This document shows positions 49,056 to 57,815 of a stretch of DNA of 60,773 nt, piece by piece. Every line of letters starts with the position of its first letter. The first letter of the stretch is position 1. The stretch is from a virus: IMG/VR virus record IMGVR_UViG_3300042691_012577, positions 1 through 60,773 of that record; one strand, written 5' to 3'. Under the pieces are notes generated by a model. That model worked only from the letters and a program-made list of their open reading frames with translations. It searched no databases and was not told the origin of the DNA. A program made the translations under genes and the position numbers.

Positions 49056-50660
49056 ATGGCTATGGATCCCGAGTTGGAGCGGATGTACCGCAACCGCGCT
49101 TCGCTGCCCCCTGCCGAACGGAGGGCGGTGGAGGCTGCGTACGACCTTGCTTTGCAGCAGAACTCCGCTGACTACTGGAGTGGAACGCCGACGCCTCCCC
49201 CGAAGCCGTCCCGCACGGCATCTGCTTCCTGGGGAGATGGCAAGGCGCCGCGCTCCGACTCGCAGTCCAGGACTGATGGCGCGCCTGCTGGCGACCTTGG
49301 CGTTGAGCCTGACGCTGGCGCTGCGAAAAAGCCCCGCTCGCGAAAGACGGCGCCGCCGCAGAACAACACTGCTTACGGCAACGCGGCCCGCGAGATGGCC
49401 GAATTCACTCGCGATGCTGTTGCTAACGCCCGCCCAAACATGCCGCCAGAAACTCTGTCTGAGGACGAGCGCGACCTAGAGGCGTACCGGGCCGACGCCG
49501 AAACGGAGGCATCTGCCTACCGCGATGGTTTTGTGAACCCGCAGCCGGGAACGGAGGCGTGGGACGCACAGGGCCGCAATATGGATCGCTCCGCTGGCAT
49601 GCGCGAAGCAGACGTTGCCCAGAGGGACCGCCAGCGGAAGTACGACGAGCGGGCCTACGAGCTTATGGCAGAGGGGCAGATGAACCCCGGCCAGCCGCTG
49701 GACCTGGGGAGCGCCGAGGATCAGGCAGCGTGGGAAAAATGGGTGCGCTCCAGCCCAGACCGGATGGAGAGATACGACCCGCAGGGGTTTGCCGAGCGGC
49801 AGGCAATGGAAGACGAGAAGCGTTACGTTCGCATCGCGGAGCGGTACGGCCCAGAAGAAGCCGCTGCCGTCAGGGAGGCCGCAGAGCGAGGCGTGCTTTA
49901 CTTTCCGCAAGACAGTGCTGCCAAGGGCCGCATTGCCGTTCGTCGCACAAATGAGTCGCTGGCGCGAGGCGCCGGGCCTGTGGCCGATGGCGCTAGGCAG
50001 GCACTGCGCGACCAAGACACGCGGCAAGCGGACAGCAATAAGGAGTTTCGGAGGAAGGCTGGCGAGGCGGCTAAGACGCGCCAGGCTGAACGCGAAGCGG
50101 ACCCACGCTACCAAGCGTGGCGTTCGCAGATGATGCTGTCAGGTGGCCAGCCGACGAGAGCGCAGAAGGCGTCAATAAACGCGCTCAACGCACTTCCCGC
50201 TGGCGAACGCGCGCAAGCCCTCCAGTTCATCGCCGCTGGCGGTCGCGGCGCAACGCCGCTGGATGTGCAGGCCGCGAACGCAGTGCAGGCAGTCCGTGCG
50301 CTTCAGGGCGGCCAGCTTGGGCAAGGCGTGATGAACCCTATCCAGCAGCAGATCGGTCAGAACCAAATCGAACAGCAGAACGCTCAACAGAGGCAGGAAG
50401 AACTAAGTTGGCTGGATGGCCACGTTACGGCCAACTACGCAGACCCGCAGGGCGCGTTCAACTACCTGACTCGCGGCGCTGCGTGGCTGGGGATACCTGT
50501 CCACGACAACACTGAATTCACTGTTGCGGAGCAAGACCAAGCAATCGCTGACCTGTTGGCGAGATACCCGCATTTGACGTACGAGCAAGCGAGCCAGATG
50601 GTGGCTTCTGTTGGCCGCAGACGCACGACCGAGGCACGCCCTGCACCGGCGGGGCGATAA
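49056..50660 (+). CDS. Internal-virion-like protein, charged
   Basis: A 534-residue protein (MAMDPELERMYRNRASL...), hydrophilic and rich in Arg, Glu, Ala and Gln. It has long predicted helices and a C-terminal part containing YADPQGAFNYLTRGAAWLGI. Position before the 1212-residue protein and composition suggest an ejected core protein. ATG 49062 is an alternative start. Confidence 0.55.
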   Translation: MAMDPELERMYRNRASLPPAERRAVEAAYDLALQQNSADYWSGTPTPPPKPSRTASASWGDGKAPRSDSQSRTDGAPAGDLGVEPDAGAAKKPRSRKTAPPQNNTAYGNAAREMAEFTRDAVANARPNMPPETLSEDERDLEAYRADAETEASAYRDGFVNPQPGTEAWDAQGRNMDRSAGMREADVAQRDRQRKYDERAYELMAEGQMNPGQPLDLGSAEDQAAWEKWVRSSPDRMERYDPQGFAERQAMEDEKRYVRIAERYGPEEAAAVREAAERGVLYFPQDSAAKGRIAVRRTNESLARGAGPVADGARQALRDQDTRQADSNKEFRRKAGEAAKTRQAEREADPRYQAWRSQMMLSGGQPTRAQKASINALNALPAGERAQALQFIAAGGRGATPLDVQAANAVQAVRALQGGQLGQGVMNPIQQQIGQNQIEQQNAQQRQEELSWLDGHVTANYADPQGAFNYLTRGAAWLGIPVHDNTEFTVAEQDQAIADLLARYPHLTYEQASQMVASVGRRRTTEARPAPAGR

Positions 50661-53600
50661 ATGGCCCTCTCGCCGCTGTACGACATCTATGATCCGTACG
50701 GCACACTGAGGCAGCAGGCTCAGTTTGGGTTGCTGCCCCAGCCCGACGAGGAGATGGACCCGCTAGGGCTTGTGCCTCTTGGGCCTCGCAAGCCGACGCT
50801 CTCCGACCTTATGCCCGAGGAAGAGAAGAAGGGTTGGCTGAAGACCCTCGCCTCCATGGGCGCATCCGGCCTGTCTGGCCTTGGTTGGATCCTAGACACC
50901 CCCGGCTCAATGGTTCGCGGCACACTGTCCGGTGGCCTTGGCAAGGGCCTGTCCGCTCTCTGGGAGACAACAGACGAGCGAGTGGATGGGCGGGAACTGG
51001 CGCGGCAGTACGGGCTGGCCGACAAGAGGGACGGATGGTTGAACTACGCAGGCGGGTTGGCAACCGAGATCGCTTTAGATCCGTTGACCTACGCCTCGTT
51101 CGGGCTGAACGCCGTGTTGGGCAAGGGCGCGAAGACTGCCGCCGGAAAGGCCGCACAGGCGGCTGGCCTGCTGGATGACTTCGACCTCTACGCCAAGAAC
51201 GTGAAGGGCATGGGCACCCGCCAAGCCATGCGAGAGGCGACGGCGCGCGAACTCCTCACCAACAAGTTCGCCACTGACGCTGCGCGCGACGAAGCCATGC
51301 AGCGGTTTTTGGCAAACGCCAAGGGCGAGGGCGACTTGCTGGACGCGCCCCTGGCGAAAATGAACCGCGTCACCATCCCAGGTGTGTACGACGGTGCGGC
51401 CGACTTCTACGGAAAGACCGTGGGCGACACGGTCGCCAAGTACGCTGACGACCTTGGAGTCCAGGCTGCGACGAACCCGCTCACTGGCCCGGCTGTCCGT
51501 GGCCTCCAGGCCGCGTTTGATCCCGCCGTCTTGGGCATGACCGACTATGACCGGCAATGGGAGGCCCGTGGGATCACGGCCGCCCGCAAGGCCCGTGAGA
51601 AGGCCGACCGCAGGACGCTGATCGAACTCCAGATGGACGCCGAGAATGCGTTGCGTTCCCAAGGCTCGTCTTTGCAGGACTTCTCCCCCGACATTCGCGA
51701 CTTCTTTGAAAACGGGCAGAACGACATGTACCGGCCGAACCGGCCGCAGCTAGCCGATCTGCCGGAAGTTCAAAAACTGTTTGGGTACTTTGAGGGCTAC
51801 CGCGACCAAGCGGTCCGTGACGCTCAGGCGCTTGGTATTCCTCTGGAGGAATTCAACTCTCGCGCTGGCGTTGGCTTCTTCCCTCGCCAGCAGGCGCCGT
51901 TCGATGTGCAGATGAAGCCGCAGTGGCCCGCTGGCGTGACCCCGAACGACCGGGCCGCGAAGCCGTACACGCAGGGCGTTCGTGCGGCAGCACTGACCGA
52001 CAACGCCGGGCGAGGCAGGCGTGAATACACCGACGTTCTTGGCGGGACAGAAACCCTCAACGAAATGTCGCTGGACGCCGATCTACAGGCTGCGCTCCGT
52101 GGTGCCGACAACGTCCAGGCCCGCGAGATACTTGCCGAGTGGTGGCGTAATCGCGGAGAGGCAGAGGATCTGTACGGCTGGATCGACAAGGTCGATGACG
52201 AGGGGGCGTTTGTTTTTGACACGCCTGCCTTGCCAGCAACCCACCCGCTTGTGCGACAGCAGGCCGAGCTTCGGGAGCAGATTGCTCGCGCCACGCAAGG
52301 CGGCGAAGAGGCGCGGGTGGCACAACTGCAACAGCAAGCGACCGCCCTGGCACAGCAGGCTGCGGACGAGGCTCGCGAGTTTCACAGGAGTTCCCTCTAC
52401 ACAGAGCTTGCCGATCTCATGCGGAGCTTGGATCCGCAACATGCCCAGCGTCAACTACCGCTGTTTGGGCAGAACTCGTTTAACGAGATGGCCCGATATG
52501 TCACTGGCCGTGGGCGAGTTGAAACCAACGCCAACGAACTGCTGGACCTGTTGAAGAAGCAGGCGCAGCCCCAGGCCCGCGATGCCGTGACCGGGGGCGT
52601 GAACTATGACGCCTACGAAACTCTGAAGAAGATGGGGTTCACGGCGGAAACGGCGCCCGAGGTACTTGCCCGGCGATTGGGCGTCCCTGTCGAATCGCTG
52701 GCAGACATCTCGTTTCCCAAGAAGTTCGTTGACGATTGGTCGCGCGTGGTTGACAAGGGGCGGATGCCGCCGGAACTCAACGCGATCACCAACGCCTACG
52801 ACAACTTCACCAAGTCATTTAAGACGCTGGCACTTTTGTGGCCCTCGCGCTATACGCGAGATGCCTATTCCGGCGCAGTCGCTGCGGCCACCAAGGGCGC
52901 GTTCAGTCCGTTCGACTGGTGGGAGGGAACGAGAATCCGCACAGGCGATTACTCTCGCCTGCCCGACAAGCTGCGCCATCTCCCGGATTACCAGGGCCTG
53001 ACGGACGAGCAGATCGTCCGCAAGTTCCTGACCGATGCCGGGGCCGAGGGCTTGGGCACTAGCACCGTCGCTGACGAACTCACTCAGGGGGTTAGCGGTG
53101 CGCAGGTTCGCGAACTGTACCCTGGGATGGCGAGGCCGAATTGGGGCGAGGTTCGCGACAAGTTCGCAAACGCGCAGCTTGTGCGTGGATGGAACCCGCT
53201 GAACTCTGATTGGAGTCCGTTTGCCGTTCGCGGGTCTTCCGGAAACCGCAACCCCATCTTGGACCTTGGCGACCGGCTTGCCGAGACAACGGACGCTGGC
53301 AATCGCTACGGCACCTACCTCAACCAGATCCGCAAGGGCAAGTCGCCATCCGAGGCGGCGAGAATCGCGGACCTGACCCAAGTGAACTATCGTGACGCTA
53401 CCGATATAGAGCGCAACGTACTGAAGCGGGCCGTGCCGTTCTATTCCTATTCGCGGGGGATTTTGCCGCTCATCGCTGACCAGCTTATCGAACAGCCAGC
53501 CGGTCTGATGGGCATCAGCACTCGCGCGATCAACCGCGCCGGTGTCGGCTCTGAGGATTCGTTCACCCCCGAGTACCTCCGACAGTCGGCATCTGTGCCC

Positions 53601-54299
53601 GTGCCGACCGGCATCCCAGGCATCAGCTTGGACGCCGACTCAAACCTGAAGCGGTTTCTCACGAACATCGATCTGCCGTGGGAGTCGGTGATCAATCTAA
53701 TCACGCCCGGCACCGGCAATACGCTCACCGACAAGATCGGCAGCGGCCTGCGGAAGACCGCCATGAACCTGTTGGGCCAGACCAATCCGCTAATCAAAGG
53801 CCCGCTGGAAGCGGCGACCAACCGGCAGTTCTATAGCGGCAGGCAGTTGTCCGACCTCTACTCCATGCTGGAGCAATCACTTGGGACTCCGGGTCGCGGG
53901 CTGGAACAGTTGCTGGTCAACATGCCCGGCGGCTCCCGTCTGCTTGGGACGATCCGACAGGCGACTGACGATCGGCTTCCGATTGGCGACCGACTCTCCA
54001 AGCTGGCGCTGAACACGTTCACCGGCCTGAAGTTCCAGGACGTTGACGAGGAGCGCACGAAGCGGCTGGCGGCGAGGGACATGTTGAACCAGCTACTGGA
54101 GACAACGCAGGGGGTGAGGACGTTTGAGAACATCGACATCCCGCCGGATGTGCTGGCGAGGATGCCAGAGGAGCAAAAGCGGATGTTCTTGCTGTACCGG
54201 ATCATCCAGTCCGAATCGGCCAAGCGCGCCCGCGACCGTAAAAAGCAGGCGATGGCTCTGGACCCGCTCCAAGTACTAGGCGTGGTCCGCGATATTTAG
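50661..54299 (+). CDS. Very large internal virion / polyvalent protein
   Basis: A 1212-residue protein, the largest in the window, at the end of the virion block. It begins with a hydrophobic helix region (LKTLASMGASGLSGLGW) and an Asp/Leu part (GGLATEIALDPLTYASFGLN). A long Arg/Ala/Glu-rich helical body and LWPSRYTRDAYSGAVAAA near residue 725 follow. This is like large ejected proteins that form a trans-envelope channel. No lysozyme or protease motif was seen. The last 24 bases overlap the integrase gene on the other strand. Confidence 0.65.
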   Translation: MALSPLYDIYDPYGTLRQQAQFGLLPQPDEEMDPLGLVPLGPRKPTLSDLMPEEEKKGWLKTLASMGASGLSGLGWILDTPGSMVRGTLSGGLGKGLSALWETTDERVDGRELARQYGLADKRDGWLNYAGGLATEIALDPLTYASFGLNAVLGKGAKTAAGKAAQAAGLLDDFDLYAKNVKGMGTRQAMREATARELLTNKFATDAARDEAMQRFLANAKGEGDLLDAPLAKMNRVTIPGVYDGAADFYGKTVGDTVAKYADDLGVQAATNPLTGPAVRGLQAAFDPAVLGMTDYDRQWEARGITAARKAREKADRRTLIELQMDAENALRSQGSSLQDFSPDIRDFFENGQNDMYRPNRPQLADLPEVQKLFGYFEGYRDQAVRDAQALGIPLEEFNSRAGVGFFPRQQAPFDVQMKPQWPAGVTPNDRAAKPYTQGVRAAALTDNAGRGRREYTDVLGGTETLNEMSLDADLQAALRGADNVQAREILAEWWRNRGEAEDLYGWIDKVDDEGAFVFDTPALPATHPLVRQQAELREQIARATQGGEEARVAQLQQQATALAQQAADEAREFHRSSLYTELADLMRSLDPQHAQRQLPLFGQNSFNEMARYVTGRGRVETNANELLDLLKKQAQPQARDAVTGGVNYDAYETLKKMGFTAETAPEVLARRLGVPVESLADISFPKKFVDDWSRVVDKGRMPPELNAITNAYDNFTKSFKTLALLWPSRYTRDAYSGAVAAATKGAFSPFDWWEGTRIRTGDYSRLPDKLRHLPDYQGLTDEQIVRKFLTDAGAEGLGTSTVADELTQGVSGAQVRELYPGMARPNWGEVRDKFANAQLVRGWNPLNSDWSPFAVRGSSGNRNPILDLGDRLAETTDAGNRYGTYLNQIRKGKSPSEAARIADLTQVNYRDATDIERNVLKRAVPFYSYSRGILPLIADQLIEQPAGLMGISTRAINRAGVGSEDSFTPEYLRQSASVPVPTGIPGISLDADSNLKRFLTNIDLPWESVINLITPGTGNTLTDKIGSGLRKTAMNLLGQTNPLIKGPLEAATNRQFYSGRQLSDLYSMLEQSLGTPGRGLEQLLVNMPGGSRLLGTIRQATDDRLPIGDRLSKLALNTFTGLKFQDVDEERTKRLAARDMLNQLLETTQGVRTFENIDIPPDVLARMPEEQKRMFLLYRIIQSESAKRARDRKKQAMALDPLQVLGVVRDI

Positions 54300-55109
54300 G
54301 GCGATTGGCGGCACGGGGCGCTTCATCTCTGCCACCAATAGGGGGTCCACGTAGTGCTTCTGCGCTAGCCCTGCGGTCAGGTGCCCCAAGTGTCCAGTTG
54401 CGGAAATCCCTGCAATTTCGGCGTAAGTAGCCGATGATCTCCGCAGGAATTTGCCTGAACCACACAGGCCAGCGCGCTGGACCGTTTCGCGGATCGCCGG
54501 TATGATCCGCCACCGCGAGACATGTGAGCCGAAGATTTTCGGCCCGACCACTGGCAAGGAGGCTATGGCATGAAGGGCATTTGGGTCCAAGATGACTACG
54601 TGCGGTCGGCCCGTTTTCTGCATGACGAAGGCCAGCCGGTTTCCACGGATGGCGTCGTAGCGGATGGCAAGCATATCGCCCAGCCGAAGGCCGCTGCTGT
54701 AGCCGACGAGGATCCACGCGGGCATCAGTATGCTTCGTGGACAACGCCGAAAGTTCCCCGGCATCTCAGAGGCTACCGCAAGCAGCTTCCGAATCTCGTC
54801 ATGCGACCAAGCGCGGACGATGGGCAAGGACCATTTGACCCTTCTCAGGGGCGTTGCTATACTGCTGTCCACCAACAGGCCGTCCTTGGCAGCGGCACGA
54901 CGGAGTGTGTTCAACATTCGTCTGTGGTTGGCGACGGTGGAGGGAGCGAGATGCGAGAGGGCGTCGGTCAGGTAGGAGTCGATGCGGTCAGCCGTAAGGT
55001 CTTCGACCTCCCAAGGCAAGCGCTTGCAGAGGACGCGAAGCTGCTCCCCGTATCCGGGGGAGCCTCCCGCTCGTCGGTGGTAGGAAATGGCGTAGTCCAG
55101 CAATCGCAT
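54276..55109 (-). CDS. Tyrosine recombinase (integrase)
   Basis: A 277-residue protein. An N-terminal SAM-like DNA-binding part (DRIDSYLTDALSHLAPSTVA) precedes the catalytic domain. Arg142 lies in SSGLRLGDMLA, Lys165 in VMQKTGRPH, Arg223 or Arg224 in FLRRSSATYAEIAG, His243 in LGHLTAGLA and nucleophile Tyr253 in KHYVDP. The first His of the usual HxxR appears to be Lys or Phe, a tolerated variation in the family. It would integrate the phage at an att site, probably just upstream of this gene. Confidence 0.88.
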   Translation of the reverse strand: MRLLDYAISYHRRAGGSPGYGEQLRVLCKRLPWEVEDLTADRIDSYLTDALSHLAPSTVANHRRMLNTLRRAAAKDGLLVDSSIATPLRRVKWSLPIVRAWSHDEIRKLLAVASEMPGNFRRCPRSILMPAWILVGYSSGLRLGDMLAIRYDAIRGNRLAFVMQKTGRPHVVILDPNALHAIASLPVVGPKIFGSHVSRWRIIPAIRETVQRAGLCGSGKFLRRSSATYAEIAGISATGHLGHLTAGLAQKHYVDPLLVAEMKRPVPPIALNIADHA

Positions 55110-55124
55110 GGTAGGGTAGCTCTA

Positions 55125-55352
55125 GTGGGCAACAATACCCCACATCTGGAGTCAGGCACCCCTAGCTCAATTGGCTATTGTGGGTACTCGCCCCTCCTTG
55201 TGGGTGGTCGAACCATCCTACGGGTTCTATGGGTGGCGTTGCTAGCCACCCTCATTTTCCTGCACCAGACCGGGCTGGCGCTCACCGCGCTTTTGCTTGG
55301 ACAGTTTGGCGTGGCGCTCGTTGAGTGGCGCCGCCTCTGCCGCAGGAGATGA
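55125..55352 (+). CDS. Possible small membrane protein
   Basis: A 75-residue frame from GTG 55125, or about 50 residues from GTG 55200. The C-terminal half has two hydrophobic segments (ILRVLWVALLATLIFLH and LALTALLLGQFGVALVEW) and a basic end. It lies divergently upstream of the integrase. The same DNA resembles a degenerate tRNA and holds a 7-bp hairpin (55231-55251), so coding is uncertain. Confidence 0.4.
   Translation: MGNNTPHLESGTPSSIGYCGYSPLLVGGRTILRVLWVALLATLIFLHQTGLALTALLLGQFGVALVEWRRLCRRR
55231..55259 (+). terminator. Possible stem-loop terminator
   Basis: GGGTGGC and GCCACCC form a 7-bp stem with a 7-base loop, followed by TCATTTTC. The T-tract is weak. It lies inside the possible membrane-protein frame, so only one of the two readings may be functional. 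Confidence 0.3.
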
Positions 55353-55403
55353 TCCGAAAGTTGATTGTGAGGGGAATTTTTTTCTTTGCAAGGAGGTGGA
55401 CGC

Positions 55404-56264
55404 ATGGACAGTTTGCCGCAAAAGATCGTCGGCATGAGCAACGAGGAGTACCAGACCAAGAAGGGTTATCTCCGTAGGTCTTACTTGCATTCGGTGTGCA
55501 AGTACGGCGGTGAGGCCCAGCAGTGGCTGGACAGTGGCCGGTCGCTGTTCTCCGGATCGGCAGCGACAACGCTGGGGTCGAAGTTCGACCAGATGGTGAC
55601 CGGCGAGAAGGGCCTGTGCAACGGCAACGACATTGAGTCACAGCTTGCCGTGCCGCCGGCCGACGTTCTCGCCAGCAACGGTGCCCGCCGTGGCGGAAAG
55701 TTCGACGCCTGGAAGGCAGAAGCCGAGAAGCAGGGCCTCATCGATTGCAGCAATGAGGAGCGGGAGAAGTTGCTGTGCATGGGCCAGAGCCTCCTCGCCA
55801 ACCCCGCTGCGGTCGAACTGATCCGCGAGACGGTGGAGACACAGGTGTCGGTGTTCTTTGAACTGTACGGCCAGCCCTGCATGGTGCGGCCGGACGGTTG
55901 CTGTGCCGACCGATGGTGGGATTTGAAATCGACATCCGCAACGTGGGACAAGATCCACTTTTCGGTGAACGACTACGGATACGCGATGCAGGAGTTTTTG
56001 TACGTGGAGGCTGCGAAGGCTATCGGCCTTCCCCACCACCGCATGCCGTTTGTGTTCGTCCAGACGATGGCTCCGTTCGCCTGCCGCGTGTTTCTCCTCC
56101 CGGAGGACATGGTCGAAGAGGCCGGTCGGCAACTTCGCAACGTGATGGAGGAGGTTCGCCTTCGTCGCGAGACGGGCGTGTATCTGCCGGTGGAGCATGG
56201 AGAGATCACGGAGATGGTGGTGCCCGCCTGGGCAAACAAGAAGACCGAGGAGGTGCTGATATGA
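55404..56264 (+). CDS. RecE/DUF3799-like PD-(D/E)XK exonuclease
   Basis: A 286-residue protein after a near-perfect AAGGAGGTG. Early YLRRSYLHSV and GSAATTLGSKFDQMV match the N-terminal part of RecE/Cas4-type nucleases. The catalytic set is RPDGCCADRWWDLKSTSAT (Asp, then D-x-K) with a downstream helix GYAMQEFLY. It would resect DNA ends for the ERF annealing protein encoded next, a common pairing. Confidence 0.75.
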   Translation: MDSLPQKIVGMSNEEYQTKKGYLRRSYLHSVCKYGGEAQQWLDSGRSLFSGSAATTLGSKFDQMVTGEKGLCNGNDIESQLAVPPADVLASNGARRGGKFDAWKAEAEKQGLIDCSNEEREKLLCMGQSLLANPAAVELIRETVETQVSVFFELYGQPCMVRPDGCCADRWWDLKSTSATWDKIHFSVNDYGYAMQEFLYVEAAKAIGLPHHRMPFVFVQTMAPFACRVFLLPEDMVEEAGRQLRNVMEEVRLRRETGVYLPVEHGEITEMVVPAWANKKTEEVLI

Positions 56265-56926
56265 ACTTGGATAACTCAATCGTCGGATGCACTTCGTCCC
56301 CGGAAACGGGGAAGCTTGTGTCCGCTCTAAGCGCGGCCCAGAAGAAGATGAAGGTAATTGGCCAGGACACGGACAACACGTTCTTTAAGAGCAAGTACGC
56401 GACGTACCAGGGTTGCTGCGAGGCGCTTCGTGACTGTCTCACTGAGCAGGGTCTGATCCTGCCGGTGGCGCAGCCGTGCTTCCTTCCGGCCGTTGGCTGG
56501 GTGGCTGTGGCAACGCTGCGGCATGGGCCGTCTGACCAGTGGATCAGCGGGATGGTGCCGCTGATCACGCAGAAGAACGACATGCAGTCCATCGGTAGCG
56601 CGTTGACCTACGCCAAGAGGCAGCTACTGCTGGCGCTTACCGGCGCTTGGGTGGGCGAAGAGGACACTGACGGCAACGACACCCGCAGCGAGGGCAAGCA
56701 GGAGTCGAAGCCGGAAGCCAAGCGTACTGCTTCAACGAACGCTGACGAGTTGGTCTACGAGCAGCAGGCGAAGGCCGCGATCACCAACGCCGAGAACGCC
56801 GAGAAGGCGCAGCACAACCTGAAGGTGGTTGAGTTGCGTGTCCGCGAGAAGAAGGTCAGTGCTGGTTGTCTGGCGCGGTGCCGGGCTGAGTTCGACAGGG
56901 TCTGGGGAGCAAAGATCAATGGCTAG
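56261..56926 (+). CDS. ERF-family single-strand annealing protein
   Basis: A 221-residue protein. LVSALSAAQKKMKVIGQDTD, FFKSKYATYQGCCEALRDCL and QSIGSALTYAKRQLLLALTG are the ERF superfamily pattern. It anneals complementary single strands during recombination or genome circularisation. The C-terminal third is Lys/Glu/Ala-rich linker and coiled coil. ATGA overlap with the nuclease upstream and an eight-base overlap with SSB downstream support one operon. Confidence 0.85.
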   Translation: MNLDNSIVGCTSSPETGKLVSALSAAQKKMKVIGQDTDNTFFKSKYATYQGCCEALRDCLTEQGLILPVAQPCFLPAVGWVAVATLRHGPSDQWISGMVPLITQKNDMQSIGSALTYAKRQLLLALTGAWVGEEDTDGNDTRSEGKQESKPEAKRTASTNADELVYEQQAKAAITNAENAEKAQHNLKVVELRVREKKVSAGCLARCRAEFDRVWGAKING

Positions 56927-57248
56927 CTTCAATCGTTGGATCATCGCCGGGAACGTCACTGCGGACCCGGAACTGAAGGAGATCGGTGAGTCTTCGCTGG
57001 CGTCGTTCTCCATCGCGGTGAACGATCCGTACAGCAAGACGGGCGAGGTGATGTTTGTTGATTGCGAATTTTGGAACCCTGGCAAGGTGGCCGGTTTCAT
57101 CAGTCGCGGTACGCCTCTTTTGGTGGAAGGCAGGGCGGCCGAAGCGCGGTGGGAGAAGGATGGCCAGAAGCGGAAGAAGACCTTTATGAAGGTCCAGTCG
57201 GTCCAGCTTCTGGGCGGCGCGCGGAAGGAAGAGAGGGAGTTCGTCTGA
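56919..57248 (+). CDS. Single-stranded DNA-binding protein
   Basis: A 109-residue OB-fold protein. NRWIIAGNVTADPELKEIG, ASFSIAVND and EVMFVDCEFWNPGKVA are typical SSB elements. The usual long linker and acidic tail are missing; it ends EEREFV, so interaction with host partners may be reduced. It covers single strands for annealing and replication. A terminator follows. Confidence 0.88.
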   Translation: MASFNRWIIAGNVTADPELKEIGESSLASFSIAVNDPYSKTGEVMFVDCEFWNPGKVAGFISRGTPLLVEGRAAEARWEKDGQKRKKTFMKVQSVQLLGGARKEEREFV

Positions 57249-57266
57249 CAGAGGCACGGTTGCCTC

Positions 57267-57316
57267 CCCGTGCGGCGGGTCACCCCTCCGCCCGCCGCAC
57301 GGGTTCCTTTTTCTTA
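57267..57316 (+). terminator. Strong rho-independent terminator
   Basis: CCCGTGCGGCGGG pairs with CCCGCCGCACGGG over an 11-base loop, followed by TTCCTTTTTCTT. It separates the recombination genes from the helicase genes. Confidence 0.88.
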
Positions 57317-57326
57317 GAGGTGCAGG

Positions 57327-57815
57327 ATGCAGCTACGGGATTACCAGCAGCGTTGCGTGGACGCGAACTTGGAAGCGATGGAGCGCGGTGTGAAGGCAAC
57401 GCTGAACGGACTGTTCACGGGCGCGGGGAAGACGGTGATCTTCGTATCGCTGGCAGACCGCATTGCTGGCAAGACGCTCATCATCTGCCCGATGCGGGAG
57501 TTGGTCTGGCAGGCGCATGAGAAGGTCAGACAACTTACGGACGAGTTCGCTGACTTGGAGATGGCCGATTATTCGGCCGATGGCGCGTGGTCGAAGATCA
57601 TCGTCGCCAGCAAGCAGACGCTGCTTTCCAAGCGTGGCGGTGAGCCGCGATACAAGAAGTTCGACGCGCTCCAGCTTGTGATCGTGGACGAAGCTCACTC
57701 AATGTGCAGCGGTCCCGTCGTGGAGATGCTCAGGTATTTCCAAGACGGTGGCGCGATGGTGGCCGGGTTCACTGCCACGCCGTTTCGGATGGATGGAAAG
57801 GCGATGATGCGATGA
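57327..57815 (+). CDS. DEAH helicase, N-terminal RecA-like domain (split gene part 1)
   Basis: A 162-residue protein. LRDYQQRCVDA is a Q-like motif; TGAGKT (31-36) is Walker A; LIICPMRELVWQ is motif Ia; VIVDEAH (118-124) is motif II; and AGFTATPFR (147-154) is motif III. It ends exactly after the first helicase domain. The stop overlaps the ATG of the gene holding the second domain (ATGA). Confidence 0.85.
   Translation: MQLRDYQQRCVDANLEAMERGVKATLNGLFTGAGKTVIFVSLADRIAGKTLIICPMRELVWQAHEKVRQLTDEFADLEMADYSADGAWSKIIVASKQTLLSKRGGEPRYKKFDALQLVIVDEAHSMCSGPVVEMLRYFQDGGAMVAGFTATPFRMDGKAMMR

Noticed and set aside
54570-55124. Upstream part of a 260-codon plus frame opposite the integrase
   Set aside because: It is antisense to the clearly coding integrase; only the part after 55125 might be translated.
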